NCBI GenBank assembly: GCA_903867185.1
Contig: CAIPQK010000101.1
Location: 1-64,000 of the forward strand
DNA from: an uncultured Candidatus Nemicrothrix sp.
GTDB lineage: Bacteria > Actinomycetota > Acidimicrobiia > Acidimicrobiales > Acidimicrobilacustridaceae
DNA length: 64,000 nucleotides
Reading direction: 5' to 3'
Positions 49,877-58,272 of the stretch are shown here, one piece after another. The notes beneath the pieces are model-generated. The model was not told where the DNA came from, did no database searches, and saw only the letters and a program-made list of their open reading frames with translations. A program made the translations under genes and the position numbers. How positions within the stretch are numbered: the stretch's first letter is position 1; each line of letters opens with the position of its first letter.

Positions 49877-50509
49877 ATGGCTGACGATCCCATCGAAGAA
49901 GAATTCGACGAGGAAGAAATCGACGTCGATCTCGAAGGTGAAGACCTTGAGGGCGATCTCGTCGAAGACCTCGAAGAGGTCCTTGTCGATGTGGTTGCCG
50001 AGGACGAAGAAGACGACGAGGCAGTCGCTGACGCTGCGCTTGCTGCGCGTCCCAAGCGTGAAGATGAAGATGACGAAGAGGAAGACCTCAACCCCGACGA
50101 TGTCGAGGCCGACCTCGATGCGATTCTGAAAGATCGAATTGCCGCTGCCGACGACGACGATGAAGACGATGAAGAGGTCGTCCCCGAGCCTCGTGCTCCT
50201 GCTGATATCGCTGAAGGTGTGACGCCGAAGAAGGCGAACGAATTCATGTGCACCGGTTGCTTCCTTCTGGTCAACCGAGGCCAGTTTGGTTCGCCCGGTT
50301 CGATGCACTGTCCCGTTGGTGAAGCCGAATGTCCGGCAATCGCGCATATCGAATCCGGTGCGCTGGATCGCCAAGTAAAGGCAGCCACAAAGAAGGCGCC
50401 AGCCAAGAAAGCACCAGCGAAAACTGCGGCTACGAAGAAGCCGGCAGCAAAGGCACCCGTGAAGAAGGCGCCTGCCAAGAAAGCTCCCGCGAAGAAAGCA
50501 AAGAGCTGA
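49877..50509 (+). CDS. DUF4193-like protein: acidic N-terminus, central zinc-ribbon-like region, Lys/Ala-rich H1-like tail
   Basis: DLDAILKDRIAAADDDDEDDEEV...FMCTGCFLLVNRGQF...MHCPVGEAECP...ATKKAPAKKAPAKTAATKKPAAKAPVKKAPAKKAPAKK. Confidence 0.75.
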   Translation: MADDPIEEEFDEEEIDVDLEGEDLEGDLVEDLEEVLVDVVAEDEEDDEAVADAALAARPKREDEDDEEEDLNPDDVEADLDAILKDRIAAADDDDEDDEEVVPEPRAPADIAEGVTPKKANEFMCTGCFLLVNRGQFGSPGSMHCPVGEAECPAIAHIESGALDRQVKAATKKAPAKKAPAKTAATKKPAAKAPVKKAPAKKAPAKKAKS

Positions 50510-50510
50510 C

Positions 50511-51002
50511 ATGTCGGCGTCGGCGCGCGATTCGGCCGTCGATCCTGTCGGGCAGTTGCTTGACATGTTTCTCTACGCTCCAATCGGATTTCTGTCGAAG
50601 AGCGCAGAGTCTGTGCCCGATCTCGCAAAACGTGGTCGAACGCAAGCTGCAAATGCGCGCGTGATTGGTCAATTCGCGCTGGGAGCGTCGAACGCGAAAG
50701 CCCGAAAGTCGTTGGCGGACGCTGAACAGCACGTTCATGCGTTTTTACGGATCATTGCCGAGTCAGCGAATCCATCTCGCTCTCAGGATCCCGCCTCTGC
50801 TTCGCGTTTAGGCGCAGACGGTGTCGACGACGCTTCTGCTGATGATGGACCTATTGAGAACTACGACGCTCTCACCGCTGTCCAAATCCTGCCGTTGTTG
50901 GCCACACTTTCGACGGTAGAGCTTCAACAAATTTCTGACTACGAACAGACCCATCGCGCTCGAAAGACAGTTCTCACACGTATCCGTCAGTTGCAGGGCT
51001 GA
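50511..51002 (+). CDS. Hypothetical actinobacterial protein with C-terminal helical motif
   Basis: YDALTAVQILPLLATLSTVELQQISDYEQTHRARKTVLTRIRQLQ. Confidence 0.65.
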   Translation: MSASARDSAVDPVGQLLDMFLYAPIGFLSKSAESVPDLAKRGRTQAANARVIGQFALGASNAKARKSLADAEQHVHAFLRIIAESANPSRSQDPASASRLGADGVDDASADDGPIENYDALTAVQILPLLATLSTVELQQISDYEQTHRARKTVLTRIRQLQG

Positions 51003-51003
51003 G

Positions 51004-51486
51004 ATGTCAACGACGGTCCGCCCTGCGGAACAGTCGGACCTCAATGAGTTGATTGCGTTAATGGACACAGCGGTTCTCGAGTTGCGAGGTCAGCGCGGGG
51101 GAGAAGCGCTGGCCTGGGCGCTCGACCGCAACGTCTCCTCGCTCGACACACTCACTTCTGCTCTGGAAGCCGCCGACACGATGTTGTGGTGCGGCCTTTG
51201 GGAGAACGTCCTAGTCGGCTATGCGATCGCTTCTGTTGTCACTGAGGGCGACGATCAGGTCGTCTTGATCACCGACGTCTACACCACTCCCGATGTTCGG
51301 GACGTTGGCGTTGGCGAGCTGCTCCTGGAATCAGCGATCGCATGGGCGACGGTTCTCGATGCGGTGGCGATCGACGCCTATGCCCTCCCTGGAGCGCGTG
51401 AATCAAAAAACCTCTTTGAGCGCTTTGGACTTACTGCTCGGCTGATCACCGTTCGTCGCCAACTGCGCAAGGCGATCGACGACTAG
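51004..51486 (+). CDS. GNAT family N-acetyltransferase
   Basis: VRPAEQSDLNELIALMD; VLITDVYTTPDVRDVGVGELLLESAIAWA. Confidence 0.85.
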   Translation: MSTTVRPAEQSDLNELIALMDTAVLELRGQRGGEALAWALDRNVSSLDTLTSALEAADTMLWCGLWENVLVGYAIASVVTEGDDQVVLITDVYTTPDVRDVGVGELLLESAIAWATVLDAVAIDAYALPGARESKNLFERFGLTARLITVRRQLRKAIDD

Positions 51487-52259
51487 CGACCTTTCCATTC
51501 CGGTGAACGCTTTTCGATAAATGCATTGAGGCCCTCAGTGGTGTCTTCAGAAGCTAAGACGCGACCGAACGCTGCACCTGTCTTCGCCATGATCGTTTCC
51601 TCGTCGTCCCAGTCGGCAGCAATGACGAGCGTGCGGCTTTCCCAGACGGCGAGTGGAGCATTGACAGCAATGGCATTCGCAAGAGCCATTGCTCCCTCGA
51701 GTGCCTTCCCTTCTGAAGTGATGCGATTAACGAGCCCGAGTTCGTAGGCACGTTGAGCTGAAAGGGGTTCGCCTGTAAGTGCAACTTCGAGAGCCACATT
51801 CTTTCCGACGATTTTGGGGAGTCGATAAAGGCCACCAGCTCCTGCGACCAGATTGCGCTTCACTTCAGCGAGACCAAACTGTGAAATATCGGAAGCGACG
51901 ATCATGTCGGCGGCCAAAGCAATTTCGCACCCGCCTGCTGTGGCCAAACCGTCAACTGCAGCAATGATCGGCTTCGTTCGAAGGAAGGTGGTGAAGCCCC
52001 CGAAGCCGCCCTTCTTCGTAGCGAGATCACCAGGTCGTCCCTCGCTGATGACTTTCAGATCTGCGCCGGCGCAGAACACCGGCTTCTTGTGCCCTGTTGT
52101 ATTCGCCGTCAGCACGCCAACCCACACATCGGGGTCGGCCTCGAATGTCTCGAGGTGCGCTGTCATCGCGTTCGCGACCTCACCGTTCACGGCATTGCGG
52201 GCCTCGGGGCGGTTGAGTGTGAATACTGCGACATGTCCGTGGACTTCATATTCGACCAT
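51483..52259 (-). CDS. Enoyl-CoA hydratase/isomerase (crotonase) family protein
   Basis: LNRPEARNAVNGEVANAM; CAGADLKVISEG; AAVDGLATAGGCEIALAADMIVAS. Confidence 0.94.
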   Translation of the reverse strand: MVEYEVHGHVAVFTLNRPEARNAVNGEVANAMTAHLETFEADPDVWVGVLTANTTGHKKPVFCAGADLKVISEGRPGDLATKKGGFGGFTTFLRTKPIIAAVDGLATAGGCEIALAADMIVASDISQFGLAEVKRNLVAGAGGLYRLPKIVGKNVALEVALTGEPLSAQRAYELGLVNRITSEGKALEGAMALANAIAVNAPLAVWESRTLVIAADWDDEETIMAKTGAAFGRVLASEDTTEGLNAFIEKRSPEWKGR

Positions 52260-52325
52260 GGCGAAACTCTAGCGAGTTCACTGACGGCACTCCGTTACGT
52301 CACGTGACAAAACTACGATCGGACC

Positions 52326-52907
52326 GTGGCGAGAGTGAATGGTGTTTCTTCTCCAGTTCTGGGATTCACTCGTATAGCGGTGTGCGATCTCGACGGGACT
52401 CTCGTTGACTCGGATGCAGCGTTGGCTGAAGCCTTTCTAGCGTTGGGTGTGGCGCCATCACAGATCACCTATGGACACGTTTTGTCCGAGGAGTGTCAGC
52501 GTCTGGGTATCGCGATTGAGGACTACCTCGCTGCATACGACTCTTCTAAGGCATTGCCGTTCCCAGGGGTCAGCCAGCTCATCGCTCAGTTGGATCGTTG
52601 GGCGATCTGCTCGAACAAGCATCCGGACTCGGGCGCTGCGGAACTTGCTCGCTTCGACTGGAGTCCAGACGTAGCGCTCTTCGCCGATTCATTCAACGGT
52701 CCGAAACAACTCGAACCCGTGCTCGATGCGCTCGACGTCTCACCGAACGACGTCGTGTTCCTCGGCGACACAGACCACGATCGGCAGTGTGCCAAAAACG
52801 CCGGAGTCACGTTTGCGTTAGCCGGATGGAACACGCGCTCCAACGCGCAACGCAACGATGTGGTGCTCTCGCATCCTCTCGAACTTCTTGAACTGTTGGC
52901 CGACTAG
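52326..52907 (+). CDS. HAD family hydrolase
   Basis: AVCDLDGTLVDSDAALAEAFLALG; VFLGDTDHDRQCAKNAGV. Confidence 0.93.
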   Translation: MARVNGVSSPVLGFTRIAVCDLDGTLVDSDAALAEAFLALGVAPSQITYGHVLSEECQRLGIAIEDYLAAYDSSKALPFPGVSQLIAQLDRWAICSNKHPDSGAAELARFDWSPDVALFADSFNGPKQLEPVLDALDVSPNDVVFLGDTDHDRQCAKNAGVTFALAGWNTRSNAQRNDVVLSHPLELLELLAD

Positions 52908-52908
52908 C

Positions 52909-54354
52909 TCAGGCGGATTCTTCGCCTTCGGAAGTCGGTTCGTCGACAACGACGGCAGTCTCGGCCGGTGCTGCTTCGGTTGAAGCCGATGTCTCAGCAG
53001 TCGAAGTGGCGACCTCTTCGAGAACAGGCTCGCCTGAGGTCTCGGTCGGAGCAGGCTCGGTGGAAAGGTCGCTGGCTGCTGCATCGTCTGTCGCCGGCGC
53101 GTCAGTGAGCTTCGGCTTCGGCGGGCGAGGCTTCGCTCCGGCACGTGACTTCGATGGCGCTGCAGCCTCGATACCAAAGAGCGATGCAATCTGGGGGAGC
53201 CGAGCAGCAACTTTCTTCACTGCCGCAAGAAGTTCCGGCGATGGTTCGGCCGGGATACCCAGGGGTGTCACCTGCGTGCGGACCGGCGAGAACGCCAACG
53301 CATCAAGCACCGTTGCGTAACGATCCTGACCAGTTTCTGGTGTCAGCGATGCAACTGTCGCTTCGGTGAGTTTCGCGGCGAGTTCCGCCGGTAAAGGTGA
53401 CCCAGCCTTGGGCGGGCGAGAACTCACGCGCAATGCGCGAACCGCACGACCTCCAGCAAGAAGTTCGGTGATCTCGGTGAGCCATGCCGATTGTTCCGAT
53501 TCCACTCGCTGAGTGAGCCTGGCTTTCAGTTGCTCTGCGATAGCGCGGGACTCATCGTCGCGTGCACCAGCATCGGCAGCAACGATCACCGAACGCAGAT
53601 CGCGGAGATCGAGTTCAGCGATATCGGCCAGTGCCGCTTCAGCTTTATCAAGCCATTCGGCAGAACGAAGTGCGGGCATCAGTTGCTCGGCAAGTTGTAA
53701 CAGCGGTGCCGGGCTGATTTCCGGCTTGCCTTCGGCCTTATTTGTTTCGTTCTGCTTCTCGACCGCAAGTCGTACAGCAGGGATTCCGCCGCGGAGCACC
53801 TGTTCAGCGATTGGCTTTTGTTCCGGAGCAAGCGCGGCGAGAGCGGCATTGCGGTGAGTGCGCCCTGCGCGCAGTCGCTTCGCTTTCGGCTTCGGTTCCG
53901 GAGCAGGCGACGTCGGGCGGTTCGGATGGGCAGTGCGAGTGCCACTCTTGCGACGAGCGTCTTGTGATCCTTCACCCTCAGCGCGCGGCTTTCGGTCGCG
54001 TGGCGGACGGGAATCTTTGCGATCGCCATCGCCATCGCGGCGGGGCTTGCGGTCGCCACGGCCCTTCGGTGCCAACTTCGTTGTGACAAGCGGTTCGTCG
54101 TCGCGTCGCGGTGTGCCAACAATGACAATTCGTTCCGGCTCTTTACGCGCACCCTTTGGCGGGAGCACCGCGATGATGTCGATGCCGTCCATCATGAAAT
54201 CAGCGTCAGCACGCACCACATCGCCAACTTTGGCCCCGGCGAACAGCAACGAACCGTTGAGCTCTCCCTTGGGCAACTTGGCCCCGGCAGCACGCCAGGT
54301 CCAGGATCCGTCTTCTCGGGTACTTGTGAGTTCAACTTCGATGCGGCGTGACAT
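52909..54354 (-). CDS. Hypothetical protein, charged, with low-complexity regions
   Basis: MSRRIEVELTSTREDGSWTWRAAGAKLPKGELNGSLLFAGAKVGDVVRADADF; KPRRDGDGDRKDSRPPRDRKPR; acidic Thr/Glu-rich C-terminus. Confidence 0.75.
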   Translation of the reverse strand: MSRRIEVELTSTREDGSWTWRAAGAKLPKGELNGSLLFAGAKVGDVVRADADFMMDGIDIIAVLPPKGARKEPERIVIVGTPRRDDEPLVTTKLAPKGRGDRKPRRDGDGDRKDSRPPRDRKPRAEGEGSQDARRKSGTRTAHPNRPTSPAPEPKPKAKRLRAGRTHRNAALAALAPEQKPIAEQVLRGGIPAVRLAVEKQNETNKAEGKPEISPAPLLQLAEQLMPALRSAEWLDKAEAALADIAELDLRDLRSVIVAADAGARDDESRAIAEQLKARLTQRVESEQSAWLTEITELLAGGRAVRALRVSSRPPKAGSPLPAELAAKLTEATVASLTPETGQDRYATVLDALAFSPVRTQVTPLGIPAEPSPELLAAVKKVAARLPQIASLFGIEAAAPSKSRAGAKPRPPKPKLTDAPATDDAAASDLSTEPAPTETSGEPVLEEVATSTAETSASTEAAPAETAVVVDEPTSEGEESA

Positions 54355-54433
54355 AGGGGAGACACGCTAACGCTGAGCGTGTGGGCAGAGCGAACGAGAA
54401 CGCCTGAAGGCCCTCGCTGCTACGTTCCCGCTC

Positions 54434-55132
54434 ATGGCAGACGAAGAGGTTGAGTACGGACAACGCCCGTTTCAGGCGCCCCATGGGGCCACCGAGGTCT
54501 TCCTCGTTCGCCATGGCCAGTCGGCCGCGTTCAGAGAGGGAGAGCCATTTGACCTCGTCGGTGGGCAGGGAGACCCGCCTCTAACTGCACATGGCCATTG
54601 GCAGGCAGCGCAGGTAGGTGAACGACTTCGACACGTGGAGCTCGCCGCCGTGTACGTCACCACACTTCAGCGCACTGCCCAGACCGCAGCACCGCTCCTT
54701 GGTGCGATCGGGCAGAACGGCATAGTTGAACCCGACCTTCGAGAGATCCACTTGGGGGAGTGGGAGGGCGGCATCTTTCGCAAGAAGGTTGCCGAACGTG
54801 ACCCGGCCTTCCTCGAAGTGGAACGGACACAGGACTGGAGCGCCATCCCCGGCGCTGAATCGTTCACAGAACTGCAAGATCGTGTCGTTGGGGCGATCAC
54901 CCGGATCCACGCTGCTCATCCCGGAGAACGGATCGTTGCGGTCAGTCACGGGGGAGCGATCGGGGCTGCCCTTGCTCATGCGACCGGCTCCAAGCCCTTT
55001 GCGTTCGCGGCAACCGACAATGCCTCAATCGCTCACCTCATTGTGATCGGCGATCGATGGATCCTTCGCCGGTACAACGACACCGGCCACCTTGGTGGCG
55101 AACTGTCAGCGGTTGCGGAAGGACTCACCTAA
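54434..55132 (+). CDS. Histidine phosphatase family protein
   Basis: FLVRHGQSAAFREGEP; REIHLGEWEGG; VAVSHGGAIGAALAH. Confidence 0.94.
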   Translation: MADEEVEYGQRPFQAPHGATEVFLVRHGQSAAFREGEPFDLVGGQGDPPLTAHGHWQAAQVGERLRHVELAAVYVTTLQRTAQTAAPLLGAIGQNGIVEPDLREIHLGEWEGGIFRKKVAERDPAFLEVERTQDWSAIPGAESFTELQDRVVGAITRIHAAHPGERIVAVSHGGAIGAALAHATGSKPFAFAATDNASIAHLIVIGDRWILRRYNDTGHLGGELSAVAEGLT

Positions 55133-55161
55133 GTCGACGCCTGTTGGCATTCGCCTGTTCG

Positions 55162-55189
55162 GTTGCCGATAATCCTCGTTATGTAAAGT
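55162..55189 (+). other. dif: Candidate dif site (XerC/XerD recombination site)
   Basis: GTTGCCGATAA-TCCTCG-TTATGTAAAGT: 11-6-11 architecture, inverted ATAA/TTAT around a 6 bp core; intergenic. Confidence 0.72.
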
Positions 55190-55228
55190 AATGGGGCGAT
55201 ATGGCCAATGGGGCTCATCGGCTGCGGG

Positions 55229-55612
55229 TCAGACGATGGACGCCATCCGAGGCTCAAGTCTCGCAGCGGCCAGCGGTTCGGCGTTCTCCATGAGCCATGT
55301 CAGAGCCTCTGAGAGGTCCTGCGCCGTGGATGATGCCGCAAGGTCCCGTTGAACATCTTCAACAGCAGCCTGAAGGCAATAGAGCAATCCTTGAAGTTCC
55401 TCGATCGCCGATCGATCGACAATCACATCGTCGTCGTCGAGCCCATGGGTCTTTGCCAACTTCCTCGCCATGTAGGACTGCTGGCGACAACCAGCTCGGC
55501 AAAACGACCGAGGCCGACCCGGACCTTCACGAGGTTCAACGGGCCGACCGCACCATCGGCATCTTGCAGAGGGTTTTGCCCGGCCACTCTCACTCATCGT
55601 TAATTTCGTCAC
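55229..55612 (-). CDS. Small Cys-containing hypothetical protein
   Basis: CRWCGRPVEPREGPGRPRSFCRAGCRQQSYMARKLAK; start 55612 or 55597. Confidence 0.7.
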   Translation of the reverse strand: MTKLTMSESGRAKPSARCRWCGRPVEPREGPGRPRSFCRAGCRQQSYMARKLAKTHGLDDDDVIVDRSAIEELQGLLYCLQAAVEDVQRDLAASSTAQDLSEALTWLMENAEPLAAARLEPRMASIV

Positions 55613-55631
55613 GTGACGATATTAACGAATC

Positions 55632-56815
55632 TCAGCCCGTGAATGTGGGAACTGCTGCCGGTACATCGGTCGTCGGCGGATCGGCCGCCGGCAGTGCAGG
55701 CAGAACCGGGAACGGAAACGCGGTGAGCGTCAGGCCCCAGAGCCCTTGGTAGCTCGCCATCAAACTCGGCACGCCTGGTTGCCATGCCGCGTAGATCGAG
55801 CCGAAGTCGGGACCCGGCGTCGTGATCTGCCACGAGGACAGGATCGAAAATGGCGATGAACCGTTCACCATCCATGCTCCCCCGGTGGGTGACTCCCCAG
55901 CCGCGAGCAATGCCTGGATCACGAGAGCCGTCGAGTTGGGGTCGGGGTCTCCCCCGGTGAACCACGGAAACCCTCCAGCTTGAGGTCCAGACGCTGTCTG
56001 CGCTGCGTGCAAGAACGCAAGTGCACGAGAAATCGCAGCCGTTTCGCCTGCAGCCTTAAGTGCTTGAACAGCGAATGCCGTCGAGTTTGTGTCGGCACCG
56101 ACGTAGTTCAACGAATCGGGAGCACCGCAATCATTAAGCACGTTGCTCGTGCTCGCTCGAAATGGTTGCCATCCGCCCAGTGCGCTGGCCGGATTGGTGC
56201 CTCCGATGCACTGTTGATCGACGATCCACTGCACCGCTGCAGGAGGCGGAGTGAGACCTGACGCGAGCAATGCCATCACGACGAACGATTGGTCCTGCAC
56301 TGCTGAAAACGGATCCTGGTAACCGTAGAAGCCAGCGTCAGAAATGCCATACAACGCCTGTGCTCGTGCCAAAAGATTTGTTGCGGGATTGCCGAACGAA
56401 GACGGGTCTCCCCCAACGGTGTGCACCAGAAGGATCAATTCGCCGAGGCGCTCGGGAAGATCAGAACCGACCAGAGCCACCGTCGACCCGCTTCCGTCGT
56501 TCACCACCCAGTCATCGACATGCGAACCGATATAGGTCATTGCGCGTGTAAGCGCGTCGCGATGTTGCCCGGATGCAGCGAGGCCGTTGGCGACGTTCAC
56601 CGTCTGCGTAATTGCCGCCGAGGTCTCCCCCGCCACGTTCACTGCACCATCAGGGCCGACCTGAGCGGCCAACCAATCCGATGTACGAGTCGACTCCGTA
56701 GTCGTCACCGCTGAAACTTGAACAACGGAAAGAGAGAGAAACGAGAGCGAGGCAACGAGGAGCACAACCGTTCCGCGACGGAAGTTTCTCATTGCTGCGT
56801 TGAAGCGAGTGGTCA
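55632..56815 (-). CDS. Secreted prenyltransferase/squalene-oxidase-repeat (alpha/alpha toroid) protein, possible cobalamin-binding protein
   Basis: Signal peptide RRGTVVLLVASLSFLSLSVVQVSA; repeats DTNSTAFAVQALKAAGE and DPNSTALVIQALLAAGE with GGWQPF and GGFPWF; start MTTRFNAAMRN at 56815; downstream of a B12 riboswitch. Confidence 0.8.
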
Positions 56816-56904
56816 TGTTGTCCTTGAGTTGGACCGACGTTTCATCGGTGCCGACCCTGGACGAACGCCAAATCGCGAACAACTCCGGGACTCGACACCG
56901 CATT

Positions 56905-57060
56905 CCACGACGGTGAGGTGAGTCTCGCTGCCCTGTTCGGTGATCCGACTCGGTCTGTCCCAGAAAGGCGACACACCACACGGTTGCGGGACAGCGCCGG
57001 AATCTCACCGGACTTCCCCTCACACGGCAACTACTTCTTGTTGCGTCAGACAAGCACCGA
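56905..57060 (-). promoter_or_regulatory. Cobalamin (AdoCbl) riboswitch
   Basis: Minus strand reads GGGGAAGTCCGGTGAGATTCCGGCGCTGTCCCGCAACCGTG...GACCGAGTCGGATCACCGAACAGGGC: B12-box core plus 3' conserved segment; outer limits approximate. Confidence 0.92.
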
Positions 57061-57154
57061 TCGATCGACGAGTCAAGGACAGCACACAAACGAACGTCAG
57101 ACATAGGATCGAGCAACGAGCAGGGGTCACACCCGTACTGAATGGAGAGCTGCG

Positions 57155-57961
57155 ATGACTGCAAGCCTCGATCCTGACAACTTTGGCGTCGTGCGCGGAG
57201 CATCGAAGCCAATCCCTTACGACATTCCCGTCTTCGCAACGCTTGAAGAAGAGCGTCAACATCGCAAGGAACGTCTTGCCGCAGCATTCCGACTCTTCGG
57301 AAAGTTTGGTTTCGGCGAAGGAGTAGCCGGCCATATCACCGTGCGCGATCCAGAGCATCACGATTGCTTCTGGTTGAACCCAATCGGCATGGACTTCCGT
57401 CTCATCAGTGTTTCCGACCTGATCCTCGTCGACCACGAGGGCAACATTCTTCACGGCGACTACGCGATCAATCAGGCGGCCTTTGCTATCCACTCTCAGA
57501 TCCACGCCGCCCGCCCTGATGTCATCGCCGCCGCTCACACGCACTCCGTCTACGGCAAAGCGTTCTCAACTCTGGGCCAATTACTCGATCCACTAACGCA
57601 GGACTCGTGTGCGTTCTACGACGACCACGTCCTCTTCGATGACTACACGGGCGTCGTGCTTGATTCCAGCGAAGGTCGCCGTATTGCCGAAGGCCTCGGC
57701 ATGAAGAAGGCAGCAATCCTTCGTAATCATGGTCTTCTTACGGTCGGACATTCCGTCGATGAGGCTGCTTGGTGGTACATCACAATGGAGCGCAGTTGCC
57801 AAGCACAGTTGCTTGCTATGGCCGCAGGCACGCCGATTTTGATCGATGACGATTGTGCAGCGATGACCCATGACCAGGTCGGACTTCCGTTCGCCGGTTG
57901 GTTCTCATTCCAACCACTCCATGCCACGATCGTGCGCGAACAACCAGATCTTTTCGACTAA
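57155..57961 (+). CDS. Class II aldolase/adducin family protein
   Basis: GVAGHITVRDPEHHDCFWLNPIG; AAHTHSVYGKAFSTLG; AILRNHGLLTVGHSVDEA. Confidence 0.94.
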   Translation: MTASLDPDNFGVVRGASKPIPYDIPVFATLEEERQHRKERLAAAFRLFGKFGFGEGVAGHITVRDPEHHDCFWLNPIGMDFRLISVSDLILVDHEGNILHGDYAINQAAFAIHSQIHAARPDVIAAAHTHSVYGKAFSTLGQLLDPLTQDSCAFYDDHVLFDDYTGVVLDSSEGRRIAEGLGMKKAAILRNHGLLTVGHSVDEAAWWYITMERSCQAQLLAMAAGTPILIDDDCAAMTHDQVGLPFAGWFSFQPLHATIVREQPDLFD

Positions 57962-57992
57962 GTTCCGTCCCACAATTGACGCTGATCACCGC

Positions 57993-58235
57993 ATGCGGGA
58001 GAGATCATTCGAAACCCTGATGGAGATCTTCTAACGAAGTGAACCTGACGAGATCGAATGGCGCCGAAGGAGCAACCCCCCGGGAAACTCTCAGGCTCAT
58101 GTACCGCACGCGTAGGCAACTCTGGAGAGCAGTCATCGCTCACGCGAATGGCTCACCGACGGGGAAAGTTGAGACCAACGGGAGTCCCGGCGGTTGACAC
58201 GAAACTCTCAGGTACCACAACAGAGCGGGGTCCCG
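57993..58235 (+). promoter_or_regulatory. Tandem glycine riboswitch upstream of gcvP
   Basis: GCGCCGAAGGAGCAACCCCCGGGAAACTCTCAGGCTCATGTACCG, linker, GCAACTCTGGAGAGC, then CACCGACGGGGAAAGT...GAAACTCTCAGGTACC: two aptamer cores. Confidence 0.93.
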
Positions 58236-58272
58236 ACTAAGGCGCACTCGCGCCATAACCATCGAGGCCGCC

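Noticed and set aside
50380-50510. Short direct repeats (AAGAAGGCGCCAGCCAAG-like)
   Set aside because: Explained by the (K)KAPAK protein tail; not a CRISPR or independent DNA repeat.
49619-50652. Two long minus-strand ORFs with Ser/Phe-rich low complexity
   Set aside because: They are antisense to the acidic/Lys-rich DUF4193-like gene; the low complexity comes from GAN/AAG codon runs.
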